A stretch of DNA of 37,343 bases from CAZEPT01 sp964626965 (GCA_964626965.1 CAZVHB010000008.1:1-37343), one strand, 5' to 3'; counted from the stretch's first letter, positions 21,585 through 30,202 are shown. A program made the numbers and translations. Notes: a model not told the origin generated them from the sequence alone.

Positions 21585-23134
21585 ATCTCTTCTACGGTAT
21601 ATTTTTGTGCTTCAGTAGAAACAGATGGATCATCTTTTTTCTCTACACTCAGAGTACTTTCTTTTTGTTTCAATAGAAAAAAGAGAATCACCCCAATCAA
21701 CACGACAAAAAAAGAAAAAAGTACGACCCAATACTGTGTACCGCTGAAGAGAGACCACCCACGAAACACAGAAGCATCTTGTGGTATGTGTGTTGCTGAA
21801 TCTTCCGTAGACAACGTCGTGTTCACAGAAAGTGGTTGTATGTCAGAGAAAGGGCTCGTATCTGAAACTGGTATATCCTGAGTAAATGGTGTTGGTGCAA
21901 GACTCGTAACATTACTCACCGGTGATGGAAATACTGCGACTGTATGACCAGTAGGTGTAATCAAGGAAAAATTCTTTGCATACGTGTGGTAGAGATTTTT
22001 ATTAATAGTGACTTCTTTCTTCGCAGGTAAAAAAGTATTTTTCTGGAAAACAAAGCTTGATGGTCCATCAGTAATTTTCCAATCAGATACATCAATATCT
22101 TTTGAATGTAAATTTGTGAGAATCACTTTATTCCCATAAAGAGTATCTTTACTTAAGACAATGGGGGCATCTTCAACCTCAAGTAATACCCTATCTGAAA
22201 GTACTGGTTTTCTATCGTTCGCGTGCTCAAAAAATTCAAAATAGAGTACGTATGTACCTGGATCTTCATACTCAATAGTAACTGGATCACTATTTGTTTT
22301 TTCAATCACTCGCCCATCACCGAGCGTGTAGACAAAACGCCCAGTCGCATAGGTATCGAGTTTTGGGCTGGTAATAGTCGTCGTTATAGTAAAAGGTACA
22401 TGCGCAAATAAAGATGGCATAGAGATACCAAGCTGATTACTCCACGTGGGTTCTTTTTTAGAATCCAAAAATACTGGTTTTGGTGGAGGAGTAAACACAG
22501 GGTTAGAAGTACTTGATGAAGAACTAGACGTGGATCCACTCGTTCCACTCGATGTACTTACTCCAGTTGCATCTGCACCTGGAGTGGTTGATGTTGCAAT
22601 CCAACCAGACTGATACAGTTGTAGACTATTTCCATCTCCGCTCGCACCGAGTGCTGATGTGTACGTCACTTCACTCACCACAGTACTCGCACTACACGTC
22701 GCTGAACATATTTTTACTGTATCACCTTCATTATTCAAACTGAGCACTGAGTCGATGAGCGTACCACTATAACTTGGATTATCTATAATAAACTGCGGAG
22801 CATTCGCAGAGATCACCGCAAAACCACCAGACTCAATAATGAGTGTTCCCTGTCCACCGTTTTCTATACTCGGTGGATTGAGTACATGGTTTGAGCCATC
22901 GAATAGTTTCCACCCAGTCATGTCGACAGGACTCGTTCCTGTGTTCTTAACTTCGATCCACTCGCGACTTGCACTTCCAACTGTATCCGCACCAGGAAGG
23001 TCATACATGATTTCAGAGATAACAACACCTTCACCCACAGCGTGGGTAGGCATAGGCACAGTGCACAAAAAGATTCCAATAATAAAAAAGCTGATATACC
23101 TCAATAAGAGAGGTTGAACGATATATGTATTCAT
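21581..23134 (-). CDS. Lamin-tail-domain surface protein with C-terminal anchor
   Basis: A 517-residue envelope protein. The signal peptide covers about residues 10-32. A lamin-tail domain covers about 33-160 (VVISEIMYDLPGADTVGSASREWIEVKNTG, GWKLFDGSN, LNNEGDTVKIC). A Ser/Thr-rich linker lies at about 190-215. A PKD-like beta domain covers about 225-320 (GRFVYTLGDGRVIE, DPGTYVLYFEF), and a second lamin-tail-like fold about 330-405. A transmembrane helix lies at about 470-490, followed by a short charged cytoplasmic tail. Lamin-tail proteins are common surface components in CPR genomes, perhaps in adhesion or nuclease attachment, but no enzyme domain is visible. It converges with the ECF sigma operon. 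Confidence 0.84.
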   Translation of the reverse strand: MNTYIVQPLLLRYISFFIIGIFLCTVPMPTHAVGEGVVISEIMYDLPGADTVGSASREWIEVKNTGTSPVDMTGWKLFDGSNHVLNPPSIENGGQGTLIIESGGFAVISANAPQFIIDNPSYSGTLIDSVLSLNNEGDTVKICSATCSASTVVSEVTYTSALGASGDGNSLQLYQSGWIATSTTPGADATGVSTSSGTSGSTSSSSSSTSNPVFTPPPKPVFLDSKKEPTWSNQLGISMPSLFAHVPFTITTTITSPKLDTYATGRFVYTLGDGRVIEKTNSDPVTIEYEDPGTYVLYFEFFEHANDRKPVLSDRVLLEVEDAPIVLSKDTLYGNKVILTNLHSKDIDVSDWKITDGPSSFVFQKNTFLPAKKEVTINKNLYHTYAKNFSLITPTGHTVAVFPSPVSNVTSLAPTPFTQDIPVSDTSPFSDIQPLSVNTTLSTEDSATHIPQDASVFRGWSLFSGTQYWVVLFSFFVVLIGVILFFLLKQKESTLSVEKKDDPSVSTEAQKYTVEEI

Positions 23135-23204
23135 ACATTAAAAAAATATAATTAATAAATTCCTACATATTTTATGTAAGAATACATTATACTCTGCACC
23201 AAAA

Positions 23205-23228
23205 CAAAAAACAGTAGAAAATCTACTG
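23205..23228 (-). terminator. Minus-strand terminator left of the assembly gap
   Basis: On the minus strand CAGTAGA TTT TCTACTG is followed by TTTTTTG. A second terminator so close to the one at 23351 suggests that a small transcript may be hidden in the damaged interval between them. Confidence 0.55.
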
Positions 23229-23350
<122 letters not shown>

Positions 23351-23380
23351 GCGGGGCGCCCTTTGGGCGCCCCGCTCTTT
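23351..23380. terminator. GC-rich hairpin at the end of the VirD4/TraD-like ATPase gene
   Basis: GCGGGGCGCCC TTT GGGCGCCCCGC is an 11-base-pair stem, with CTCTTTT on the plus side and GGATTGTTTTTT on the minus side. It lies just past the ATPase stop codon. A similar GC hairpin ends the rpsR operon. Confidence 0.75.
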
Positions 23381-23382
23381 TG

Positions 23383-25632
23383 TTATTCAAATACTTTACT
23401 AAACGCCTCATCAGGAACCTGAGCTGTATCCTGAGTCACCACTTTTTTTTCTGGTACTGGAGGAATATTTTCTGGTTGTGAAATATCCTTGACTGGTTCA
23501 ACAACTTGCACAGGAGGTGCTTGTACATATACAGGTTCTACTATGGGAACAGCCATCGTAGGTCGGGCAAGTGGTTCTGACTTAATTGCTTGTTTTTCCA
23601 TAGCATTTTTAATCGCATCCTTAAGTGAGTTCATGGATGCGGGTTTAGCTGTTTTTGTATCATCCACGATACCGGGAGGTGTATGTTTACGTGTCTGTGT
23701 CGTGACGAGATTTTTGAGAGACAAACTTGGTGCAACTGTTTCTCTTCGAACAACAGGAGGATTTTGATTTGGAGACATTGGACGTCTTTGCTCGACTCTC
23801 TGTGGTTGAACAGGATTTGAGAAAGTCTTTTTTACTTCAGCGACAGCACTTGTAATAATATCTTTCAAATTATTTTTTTCACTCGTAAAGGAATTTGTCG
23901 GACGAGTAAATGCAGGTCGAGGTGATCTTTGTACAGGAGTGTTCCCCATAGATTGTGGTCGAGGAACAGAAGAAGGAGCGGGTTGGCGAACATACGAAGA
24001 TTGAGGTGTCAGAGTTGTTTGTTGTGGTGATGGAGCAACACGATGAGGTTCCACTCGAGACGGAGTGAATACTGGTCTTTTCTGTGGATTTGGGGCGTAC
24101 TCAATACCAAGATCTGAAAGTGCATCATAGGACACAACTACTTCATTTTTATTTTTTGGCAGACGGAACCCATCAACTGCTTGCATTTCACCAGTCTTAA
24201 TCTTGAGCATACAGTCTTTACAGTAAATTGGTCTACTCGGATCAGGTTCAAATGGAACATAAATTTGTTTTTTACATCCAACACATTCTGCTTTAAATTT
24301 ACCGACGGATGTTTCATCATCCTGTGCCCCCGGCACACTACTACTCCAACGTTCTATATCTGTTTCTATTTGATCTCGAGGTTTTGCATAGAGCCTACGA
24401 GACGTTTCGATAATATGAGCCACCATGTCAGTTGATTCGGTTGTTTGAATAGGAGGAAGCGTTCTTGCGGAAAACGGACGTGAGGTCACACCATCCACCA
24501 TAAGCTTGAGGTAGATATGGTAGTTTGGCAAATTAACAAAATCTTCAGTCATAAACTCTGGCTCAAACTCCCCTTCAAGTGCTGCGCCGTCTTCGGCACC
24601 AACACGAAATGAAATCATCGTTCCAACGTTTCCAAAAACAGCATCTTTCACAGCAGATCCATTGGCTGTTTCAAGCTGGGCAATATATTGATGGGCGATA
24701 ATCAAGTTGAGTCGATACTTTCGGGCCTCAGAGAGAATAGACGCAAATGAGTCAGTCACAAAGTTTTGGAACTCATCAACATACAGGTAGAAGTCTTTTC
24801 GGTCAACTTCGGGGATACGTACACGCTCCATCGCAGCAAGCTGAATTTTAGTAATGAGCATCGCCCCCAAGAGTGCAGAGTTATCTTCCCCTACTCGTCC
24901 TTTCGACAAGTTCACCAAGAAAATTTTCTTAGTATTCATCATGTCAAAAATATTGACCGTCGATTTTTGTTGACCAACAATATTTCGAACGATATTTGAA
25001 GAGAGAAATTGTCCAACTTTGTTTTGAATCGGCTGAACCGCCTCAGTACGAAATTGATCTCGCCATGCTTCAAATTCATGAATCCAAAATGCTTTCACCA
25101 CTGGATCTTTGAGGTTTGAAATAACATACTGACGATAATCTTTATCAACGAGAAGACGTGGAATTCCCATGAGTGTTGACCCTGGAGTATCAAGGAGCGC
25201 CAAAATACAGTTGTTCAAGATGTATTCCATACGAGCAGACCACGTATTCGCCCAGATTTTGGTGAAAATACCCATCAGTCCTGATGCAATCAAGTGCTTG
25301 TACTTTGGATCGTCAACTTGAAGCACATTAAACCCAATAGAAAAATCAGTATCTGATGGATTAAAGTAAATAACATCCTCCGCACGTTCTTTTGGAATAG
25401 ACGTTATGATTTTTTCTACGAGTTCTCCATGAGGATCAATAACACACAGACCTTCACCGTTACGAATATTTTGAATAATCATATTCTCCAACAGTACTGA
25501 TTTACCTGTACCGGATTTTCCGACGACATACATGTGCTGACGTCGGTCTTTTCTTTTTATACCAAAAATCTGATCAGTTCCTCTGAAATTTGTTTTAGCG
25601 AGATATGTAATGTCTGGATTATATAGATCCAT
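23383..25632 (-). CDS. VirD4/TraD-like type IV coupling ATPase with zinc ribbon
   Basis: A 749-residue protein. The ATPase domain (about 15-400) has Walker A GKSGTGKS (38-45), VIDPHGEL (64-71), Walker B FYLYVDEFQNF (281-291) and a sensor-like IIAHQYIAQL (311-320). This is the FtsK/HerA-VirD4 type linked to type IV secretion or conjugation. A zinc ribbon follows (Cys450, Cys453, Cys471, Cys474). The remaining 270 residues are Pro/Gln/Thr-rich and disordered, with short lysine-rich helices such as SLKDAIKNAMEKQ. It has no N-terminal membrane anchor, unlike VirD4. The substrate may be DNA; in CPR this family is widespread and could serve DNA uptake or pilus-linked transport. The gene is divergent from rsmE with 45 bases between, and an extended -10 lies nine bases from ATG. 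Confidence 0.88.
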   Translation of the reverse strand: MDLYNPDITYLAKTNFRGTDQIFGIKRKDRRQHMYVVGKSGTGKSVLLENMIIQNIRNGEGLCVIDPHGELVEKIITSIPKERAEDVIYFNPSDTDFSIGFNVLQVDDPKYKHLIASGLMGIFTKIWANTWSARMEYILNNCILALLDTPGSTLMGIPRLLVDKDYRQYVISNLKDPVVKAFWIHEFEAWRDQFRTEAVQPIQNKVGQFLSSNIVRNIVGQQKSTVNIFDMMNTKKIFLVNLSKGRVGEDNSALLGAMLITKIQLAAMERVRIPEVDRKDFYLYVDEFQNFVTDSFASILSEARKYRLNLIIAHQYIAQLETANGSAVKDAVFGNVGTMISFRVGAEDGAALEGEFEPEFMTEDFVNLPNYHIYLKLMVDGVTSRPFSARTLPPIQTTESTDMVAHIIETSRRLYAKPRDQIETDIERWSSSVPGAQDDETSVGKFKAECVGCKKQIYVPFEPDPSRPIYCKDCMLKIKTGEMQAVDGFRLPKNKNEVVVSYDALSDLGIEYAPNPQKRPVFTPSRVEPHRVAPSPQQTTLTPQSSYVRQPAPSSVPRPQSMGNTPVQRSPRPAFTRPTNSFTSEKNNLKDIITSAVAEVKKTFSNPVQPQRVEQRRPMSPNQNPPVVRRETVAPSLSLKNLVTTQTRKHTPPGIVDDTKTAKPASMNSLKDAIKNAMEKQAIKSEPLARPTMAVPIVEPVYVQAPPVQVVEPVKDISQPENIPPVPEKKVVTQDTAQVPDEAFSKVFE

Positions 25633-25641
25633 ATTATCTTC

Positions 25642-25650
25642 AGTATATCA
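25642..25650 (-). promoter_or_regulatory. Extended -10 promoter of the ATPase gene
   Basis: The minus strand reads TGATATACT, then nine bases, then ATG. The predicted leader is at most two or three bases. Confidence 0.6.
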
Positions 25651-25661
25651 TAAGTAAAATA

Positions 25662-25670
25662 TGTTACACT
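25662..25670 (+). promoter_or_regulatory. Extended -10 promoter of rsmE (leaderless)
   Basis: TGTTACACT, then seven bases, then ATG. It is back-to-back with the ATPase promoter inside a 45-base gap, so the two polymerases would compete for overlapping DNA. Confidence 0.6.
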
Positions 25671-25677
25671 AGAAAAT

Positions 25678-26382
25678 ATGAAAATCCATCGATTTATCGC
25701 AAGAGTAGAACAAGAAGGAAATAAATACTTCATCACCAAGCCTGACATTGTGTTCCAAATGTTCATTGTGCTTAAATTAAAACAAGGAGAAGTGGTCATC
25801 ATAACCGACGGAAAAGGTAAAGAAGAAAGTTTTGAAATCGTAGCAATCAAAAAAACTCAAGTAGAAGTACAAAAGAAAGAAACGGTGAAAAAAAATACAC
25901 AGGAAAGCACTCCCCTGCACGCATATGTTTCAATTCTCAAAAAAGATAACTTCGAACTCGCTGTTCAAAAAATGACTGAGCTCGGTATTACTGATATCAC
26001 CCCTGTACTCTCCGACCGCACGGTAAAAACTGGCTACAACAAAGAACGACTTGAGAAAATTATCACTGAAGCAATTGAGCAATCCGGTCAAAGTATCTTA
26101 CCAACACTCCACACAGAACTCAGTCTCATAGATGCGATAGAAGATGCGACTATCCGACACCAGGTTGTGATCTGTTTTGATGAACCAGAAGAAAATAAAA
26201 CTCCGGAATTAAAAAATAAAAGTGTTGCCTTTTTTGTCGGACCGGAAGGAGGTTGGACTCCAAAAGAAATAGAGCTGTTTAAACAAAACAACGTGCAGTG
26301 TGTATCGCTTGGCGACACAACACTCCGAGGAGAAACCGCGGCGATTGTCGGGACGTTTTATTTACAACGGTTGCAGAAATAA
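25678..26382 (+). CDS. rsmE: 16S rRNA m3U1498 methyltransferase
   Basis: A 234-residue SPOUT-class methyltransferase that methylates N3 of U1498 in 16S rRNA using S-adenosylmethionine. An N-terminal PUA-like domain (about 1-70) starts MKIHRFIARV. The catalytic knot domain shows KMTELGITDITPV, EAIEQSGQSILP, the SAM-binding FVGPEGGWTPKEIE (near 185-198) and SLGDTTLRGETAAI. Length is typical. It is a solo gene with a promoter that predicts a leaderless transcript. Confidence 0.93.
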   Translation: MKIHRFIARVEQEGNKYFITKPDIVFQMFIVLKLKQGEVVIITDGKGKEESFEIVAIKKTQVEVQKKETVKKNTQESTPLHAYVSILKKDNFELAVQKMTELGITDITPVLSDRTVKTGYNKERLEKIITEAIEQSGQSILPTLHTELSLIDAIEDATIRHQVVICFDEPEENKTPELKNKSVAFFVGPEGGWTPKEIELFKQNNVQCVSLGDTTLRGETAAIVGTFYLQRLQK

Positions 26383-26411
26383 TTGACAAAATAAATATAT
26401 TGTGATATCAT
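26383..26411 (+). promoter_or_regulatory. Strong promoter of the 178-residue hypothetical gene
   Basis: TTGACA (26383-26388, perfect -35), 17-base spacer, TATCAT (26406-26411). It begins at the rsmE stop codon. The leader is about 30 A/T-rich bases without a Shine-Dalgarno sequence. Confidence 0.75.
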
Positions 26412-26448
26412 ATACATAAATATTAATTCACAAAAAAAATCTTATTTT

Positions 26449-26985
26449 ATGCAAGTTACCGAAAATTTCCTGAATGCATTAAATGCAAAAATCCTGGCTG
26501 CTTTAGTGGCTATGAAAAACAATCCGAAACCAACCTGTGAAGGATTCTACGTCTTTCATTATTCACAGCCCAGGAGAGACAAAGATCCTATAATTACATT
26601 GTTTAAAGTCGGTGTAGTGCCGGAAGAAAAACAAAGTAAATATCAGTATTTTGCAACAAAAAAAGCAATGGAGTCAGCCTACAGAAAGTCACCACTGAGT
26701 CGTAATTTTGCAGAAGATGATATCGACAAAGAAAGATACCCTGGTGGAATCTTCAGAAGCTTACAATACTCCTTAAAAGCGATCGGAGTCTCTGGTCATG
26801 ACAGTATGGTTGATGAGGCATTAGCCTTAATATACCATCACGCAGAAAATGCTTTTCGTCATGTCACAGAAAGAGCAGCTAATGAAAGTTGGAATGTTAA
26901 TTTTTTGGCTCGTATAAAAAATGAAACTCAACACTTCAATAATCCTTTTACAGAGCCACTGGCAGAATTAATTGCTGTGGCGTAA
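26449..26985 (+). CDS. Hypothetical protein, 178 residues
   Basis: Not recognised. It is a soluble, mixed alpha/beta protein without a signal peptide or membrane helix. Notable stretches are CEGFYVFHYSQPRRDKDPIITLFKVGVV (a likely beta hairpin), YQYFATKKAMESAYRK and a C-terminal helical half with ALALIYHHAENAFRHV. One of the best sigma70-like promoters in the window precedes it, suggesting steady expression. Two terminators follow, the second belonging to the opposing ribosomal operon. Confidence 0.78.
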   Translation: MQVTENFLNALNAKILAALVAMKNNPKPTCEGFYVFHYSQPRRDKDPIITLFKVGVVPEEKQSKYQYFATKKAMESAYRKSPLSRNFAEDDIDKERYPGGIFRSLQYSLKAIGVSGHDSMVDEALALIYHHAENAFRHVTERAANESWNVNFLARIKNETQHFNNPFTEPLAELIAVA

Positions 26986-27008
26986 AAAATCACCAATAAA
27001 AAAAATAA

Positions 27009-27034
27009 AAGCCCGTTTTAATGCGGGTTTTTTA
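27009..27034 (+). terminator. Terminator of the 178-residue gene
   Basis: CCCG and CGGG form a short stem around TTTTAATG, followed by six T residues. Confidence 0.7.
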
Positions 27035-27047
27035 TTTCAAAAAAATA

Positions 27048-27076
27048 GAAAAACCCCTCGTCTCTTAGGGGTTTTT
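27048..27076 (-). terminator. Terminator of the ribosomal protein operon
   Basis: AAAAACCCCT pairs with AGGGGTTTTT around a seven-base loop. On the minus strand the stem ends in T residues just after rplE, so transcription ends here and does not continue into rpsN/rpsH as in the standard spc operon. Confidence 0.8.
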
Positions 27077-27111
27077 CGTGTGACACAGTCACGGAGATTC
27101 TTTTATTTCAA

Positions 27112-27651
27112 TTATTTTTTGAAAGGAACGCCGAGATATTCAAAGAAAGCAGTTGCTTCTTTTTTATCTTTTGCAGTTGTAACGATAGTAATTCCCATTC
27201 CGAATACATCTTTCAACTCTTCATCCGCTGTTTCAGGGAAAATAGTGTGTTCACGAACTGGAATAGTTACATTACCAATCGCGTCTACCATTTTCGCATC
27301 AAGTCCACGGAAGTCCTTTGTTCGAGGAAGTGCAACGTTGAGCAATTTCTCAAGGAAGTTGTACATTGTCTTTCCGCGAAGTGTTACCATAACACCGATT
27401 GGATCTCCAGTACGAATTTTGAAACTCGCAACAGATTTCTTGGCTTTCTTCACACTTGGTTTTTGACCAGTGATTTTTCCAAGTCGATCAACGATAAAGT
27501 CGTTTTTATTTCGGTCTTTTTTCATCAACCCTCCTGTACCAGTTGAAATGATAACTTTCATTACTTTTGGAGCAGCCATTTTATTGGTATATCCAAAATC
27601 TTTCTTCAAAGCCTCAAATGAGTTACTTACTTTTTCTTTTACAGTCATCAT
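27112..27651 (-). CDS. rplE: 50S ribosomal protein L5
   Basis: A 179-residue L5, binding 5S rRNA in the central protuberance. Matching segments are PKVMKVIISTGTG near the start, ITGQKPSVKKAKKSVASFKIRTGDPIGVMVTLRG and RDFRGLDAKMVDAIGNVTIPVREHTIFPE. It lies four bases after the rplX stop and is the last gene of the operon before a terminator. Confidence 0.95.
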   Translation of the reverse strand: MMTVKEKVSNSFEALKKDFGYTNKMAAPKVMKVIISTGTGGLMKKDRNKNDFIVDRLGKITGQKPSVKKAKKSVASFKIRTGDPIGVMVTLRGKTMYNFLEKLLNVALPRTKDFRGLDAKMVDAIGNVTIPVREHTIFPETADEELKDVFGMGITIVTTAKDKKEATAFFEYLGVPFKK

Positions 27652-27654
27652 ACA

Positions 27655-27951
27655 TTAACTCTTTTTTTCTTTAGTCGCTTTCGCAGTATCTTTCTTTGCG
27701 ACCTTTTTCACTTTTGGAGCTTTTGTACCAGACGCCAAGGCAACATTTGAAACAGCGAGTGGAAGACTAACAGTAACTGTTGTTCCTTTACCATCGCGAG
27801 TCCGTGCTTTCATATGTTTTTTGACTTGGTTGAGTCCTTCTACAATAACTTTATTTACTTTTGGGAGTGATTTTACAATAGTACCTTTCTTTCCTTTATC
27901 TTTTCCAGCAAGGATAACTACTGAATCTCCTTTTTTTACGTGCATAGCCAT
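27655..27951 (-). CDS. rplX: 50S ribosomal protein L24
   Basis: A 98-residue KOW-domain protein that helps start 50S assembly. The N-terminus MAMHVKKGDSVVILAGKDKGKKGTIVKSLP contains the KOW motif, and VNKVIVEGLNQVKKHMKARTRDG follows. I chose the ATG at 27951 because upstream codons in frame overlap rplN and read as unrelated sequence. The C-terminus is a Lys/Ala-rich tail (KAPKVKKVAKKDTAKATKEKKS). It is one base from the rplN stop. Confidence 0.95.
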   Translation of the reverse strand: MAMHVKKGDSVVILAGKDKGKKGTIVKSLPKVNKVIVEGLNQVKKHMKARTRDGKGTTVTVSLPLAVSNVALASGTKAPKVKKVAKKDTAKATKEKKS

Positions 27952-27952
27952 A

Positions 27953-28324
27953 TTACAATACCTCAGGTGCAAGAGAAATAATTTTTTGATAGCCACGTTC
28001 AGCGAGTTCGCGTGGAATCGGACCAAAGATACGACCTGCTTTTGGTTCTGTTTTACCTTTTTCTAAAATTACAACAGCATTGTCATCGAAGCGGATGTAT
28101 GAACCATCTTTTCGGCGAAATGCTTTACGTTGTCGTACGACAACTGCGCGGTGAATGTCTTTCTTTTTGACGGCTTTTCGTGGTTCTGCAATTTTTACAG
28201 AGATCACAACCAAGTCACCTATTTCAGCGTACCGTTTCTTTGAACCACCGAGAACTTTAAAAACTTTTCCTACTTTACCTCCACCGTTGTCGGTAATCTT
28301 TACGATTGTTTCTGATTGGATCAT
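27953..28324 (-). CDS. rplN: 50S ribosomal protein L14
   Basis: A 123-residue L14, the usual length. It contacts 16S rRNA through an intersubunit bridge. The family signature KAVVVRQRK-type region reads HRAVVVRQRKAFRRKDGSYIRFDDNAVVIL, and GTRIFGPVxRELR appears as AGRIFGPIPRELAERG. The start MIQSETIVKITDN is canonical. It lies one base downstream of rpsQ. Confidence 0.96.
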   Translation of the reverse strand: MIQSETIVKITDNGGGKVGKVFKVLGGSKKRYAEIGDLVVISVKIAEPRKAVKKKDIHRAVVVRQRKAFRRKDGSYIRFDDNAVVILEKGKTEPKAGRIFGPIPRELAERGYQKIISLAPEVL

Positions 28325-28325
28325 A

Positions 28326-28565
28326 TTAGTTTACTCGAAAATTCTTATCTTTTGAAATTGGTCGTGTCTCGACGATTTCCACGGTATCACCTACTTTATA
28401 TTTTCCTTCTTCATCATGCGCTTTATACTTTTTTGAAATAGTATAAAACTTTTGATATTTTGGATGCTTGACGTAGCGACTCACTTTGACGACGATAGTT
28501 TTATCCATCTTGTCAGAAATGACTACTCCGCGAAGCACTTTTGGATTACTTTTTGTATCAGTCAT
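28326..28565 (-). CDS. rpsQ: 30S ribosomal protein S17
   Basis: A 79-residue S17, an OB-fold primary binder of 16S rRNA. The segment LRGVVISDKMDKTIVVKVSRYVKHPKYQKF is diagnostic, followed by the loop KKYKAHDEEGKYKVGDTVEIVETRPISKDK. It has three bases to rpmC upstream and one to rplN downstream. Confidence 0.95.
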   Translation of the reverse strand: MTDTKSNPKVLRGVVISDKMDKTIVVKVSRYVKHPKYQKFYTISKKYKAHDEEGKYKVGDTVEIVETRPISKDKNFRVN

Positions 28566-28568
28566 ATA

Positions 28569-28742
28569 TTATTTTTGCTTACTTGCTGAGATACTGGTAA
28601 GTACTTGCGCGACCTTTTTCTTAGCCAAACGGTATCCTTTGAGATTTTTCTCAGGTGTACCAGGAAATGCAAATTTAAATTTGCGGATCATTTCACCTGA
28701 AGAAAAGAGTTCTGTATTATCTACTATTTTTGTTCTTTTCAT
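28569..28742 (-). CDS. rpmC: 50S ribosomal protein L29
   Basis: A 57-residue frame between rplP and rpsQ, exactly where L29 is expected. The product, MKRTKIVDNTELFSSGEMIRK then FKFAFPGTPEKNLKGYRLAKKKVAQVLTSI, keeps the helical-hairpin character and the conserved R-x-x-K-x-x-I/V-A-x-x-x-T end of L29, but is divergent in the first half. It is three bases from each neighbour. Confidence 0.85.
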   Translation of the reverse strand: MKRTKIVDNTELFSSGEMIRKFKFAFPGTPEKNLKGYRLAKKKVAQVLTSISASKQK

Positions 28743-28745
28743 AGA

Positions 28746-29168
28746 TTATACTCGTTCGATTATTCTAGTTTTAAGAGGAAGCTTCGTACCTGCTTTTCGA
28801 AGTGCTTCACGAGCAACCTTTGGGTCAACTCCATCAACTTCGAAAATAATTCTTCCTGGGTGCACTTCGAAACAGTATCCTTCGAGATCTCCTTTACCCT
28901 TTCCCATCGGTACTTGAGCAGCTTTTTGTGTAAATGGTCGATCAGGGAAAATACGAATCCATACTTTTCCAACTTTTGTAAGGTGGCGTTGCATTGCTTT
29001 ACGAGCTGATTCAATTTGATTTGAAGTAACGCGACATGCTGATTCTGATTTGAGTCCGTGTGAACCAAATGCAAGAGTAATACCTCGTGTATCTGGGCGA
29101 ATGTTTTTAGCAGTGCCCTTTCGGCCAACTTGCCACTTTCTGTGTTTAACTTTTTTAGGAACTAACAT
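28746..29168 (-). CDS. rplP: 50S ribosomal protein L16
   Basis: A 140-residue L16, located near the A site and 5S rRNA. The start MLVPKKVKHRKWQVGR is typical, as are SESACRVTSNQIESARKAMQRHL, IRIFPDRPFTQKAAQVPMGKGKGD and the C-terminal EALRKAGTKLPLKTRII. The Arg in the PMGKGKG loop region, a target of YcfD hydroxylation in some bacteria, is not evident. It has three bases to rpmC. Confidence 0.96.
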   Translation of the reverse strand: MLVPKKVKHRKWQVGRKGTAKNIRPDTRGITLAFGSHGLKSESACRVTSNQIESARKAMQRHLTKVGKVWIRIFPDRPFTQKAAQVPMGKGKGDLEGYCFEVHPGRIIFEVDGVDPKVAREALRKAGTKLPLKTRIIERV

Positions 29169-29177
29169 ATATAACTC

Positions 29178-29843
29178 TTATTTATTAGATTCACCGAAAA
29201 CTTCACCACGATTGATCCATACTTTAATACCAAGTACTCCGTATGGAAGATTCGCTCTTTCACGTGCATAGTCAATATCTGCACGGAATGTTTGAAGTGA
29301 AAGAGAACCTCTTTTGAGTTCTTCACTTCGTGAAATTTCAGCACCACCAAGTCGACCTCCAATATAAATTTTAACTCCTTTAACACCGCGAACAGCCATG
29401 ACTTTTTCAATAGTCTGCTTCATGACACGTCGGTATGGCATTTTCTTTTCAATAGCTTCAACGATTGAGAGTGCAACAATTTTTGCATCTGCATCTGGAT
29501 TTTGTACTTCAACAACATCAATTTTAACATCATCAGCGAAAGCCAATTTGTTTGTCTTTGCGAATTTCAAGATGTCTGCTTTGAGTTTGATTGAACCTTC
29601 TCCATTTCGTCCAATGAGCATTCCTGGGCGAGATGTTCGGATAAGGATTTTTGTTGATTTTTGATTTCTTTCGAATTCAATACCAGCAACATAGTATGTC
29701 TTTAATTTTTTCTCGAGATACTCACGGAGCATAACGTCTGATTTTAAGAGCTGAGCGTATTTCGGTGATTCGGTAATCCAACGTGATCTCCAGTCTCGAA
29801 GCACAACAAGACGGTGTGCATAAGGATGAACAACTTTTGACAT
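29178..29843 (-). CDS. rpsC: 30S ribosomal protein S3
   Basis: A 221-residue S3 with an N-terminal domain (about 1-80), a KH type II domain including LIGRNGEGSIKLKADI (near 73-88), and the C-terminal S3 domain (GVKGVKIYIGGRLGGAEISRSEE, PYGVLGIKVWINRG). It is part of the mRNA entry channel. The N-terminus MSKVVHPYAHRLVVLRDWRSRW has the P-x-x-x-R-L form in place of the common HP-x-GFRLG. It has two bases to rplV. Confidence 0.96.
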   Translation of the reverse strand: MSKVVHPYAHRLVVLRDWRSRWITESPKYAQLLKSDVMLREYLEKKLKTYYVAGIEFERNQKSTKILIRTSRPGMLIGRNGEGSIKLKADILKFAKTNKLAFADDVKIDVVEVQNPDADAKIVALSIVEAIEKKMPYRRVMKQTIEKVMAVRGVKGVKIYIGGRLGGAEISRSEELKRGSLSLQTFRADIDYARERANLPYGVLGIKVWINRGEVFGESNK

Positions 29844-29845
29844 AA

Positions 29846-30199
29846 TTATTTTTTCTTTGTTTTCGCACCGGCTTCTTTTTGCTCGAGTGTGAGAACAACA
29901 TTACTAGTACGCTTGTTGATGCGAGATGCACGGCCGAAAGCACGTGGCATTGAACGCTTCATAACGATACCTTTATCGACTGTGACGTTTTTTACAATAA
30001 GGTTTTCTGCATTTGCTCCTGTCTGAGTAACAGCATTTGCGATAGCAGAGTTGAGGAGTTTGTGAATCGGTGAAGATGCTCGTTTTACCAAATAAGTAAG
30101 CTGAGTATCAGCGTCTTTTACAGTTTTACCTTTAATAAGGCTTGCAACGAGGCGAACCTTACGAGGTGATTGTTTGTAGTTTGAGAGTATTGCTTTCAT
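29846..30199 (-). CDS. rplV: 50S ribosomal protein L22
   Basis: A 117-residue L22 that lines the exit tunnel. SPRKVRLVASLIKGKTVKDADTQL and the hairpin end RSMPRAFGRASRINKRTSNVVL (about residues 80-101) are typical. The tail is basic (EAGAKTKKK). It sits three bases after rpsS. Confidence 0.95.
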   Translation of the reverse strand: MKAILSNYKQSPRKVRLVASLIKGKTVKDADTQLTYLVKRASSPIHKLLNSAIANAVTQTGANAENLIVKNVTVDKGIVMKRSMPRAFGRASRINKRTSNVVLTLEQKEAGAKTKKK

Positions 30200-30202
30200 A
30201 TG

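Noticed and set aside
27952..28026. Longer N-terminus for L24
   Set aside because: It overlaps rplN and shows no L24 similarity; the ATG at 27951 gives the canonical MHVKKGD start.
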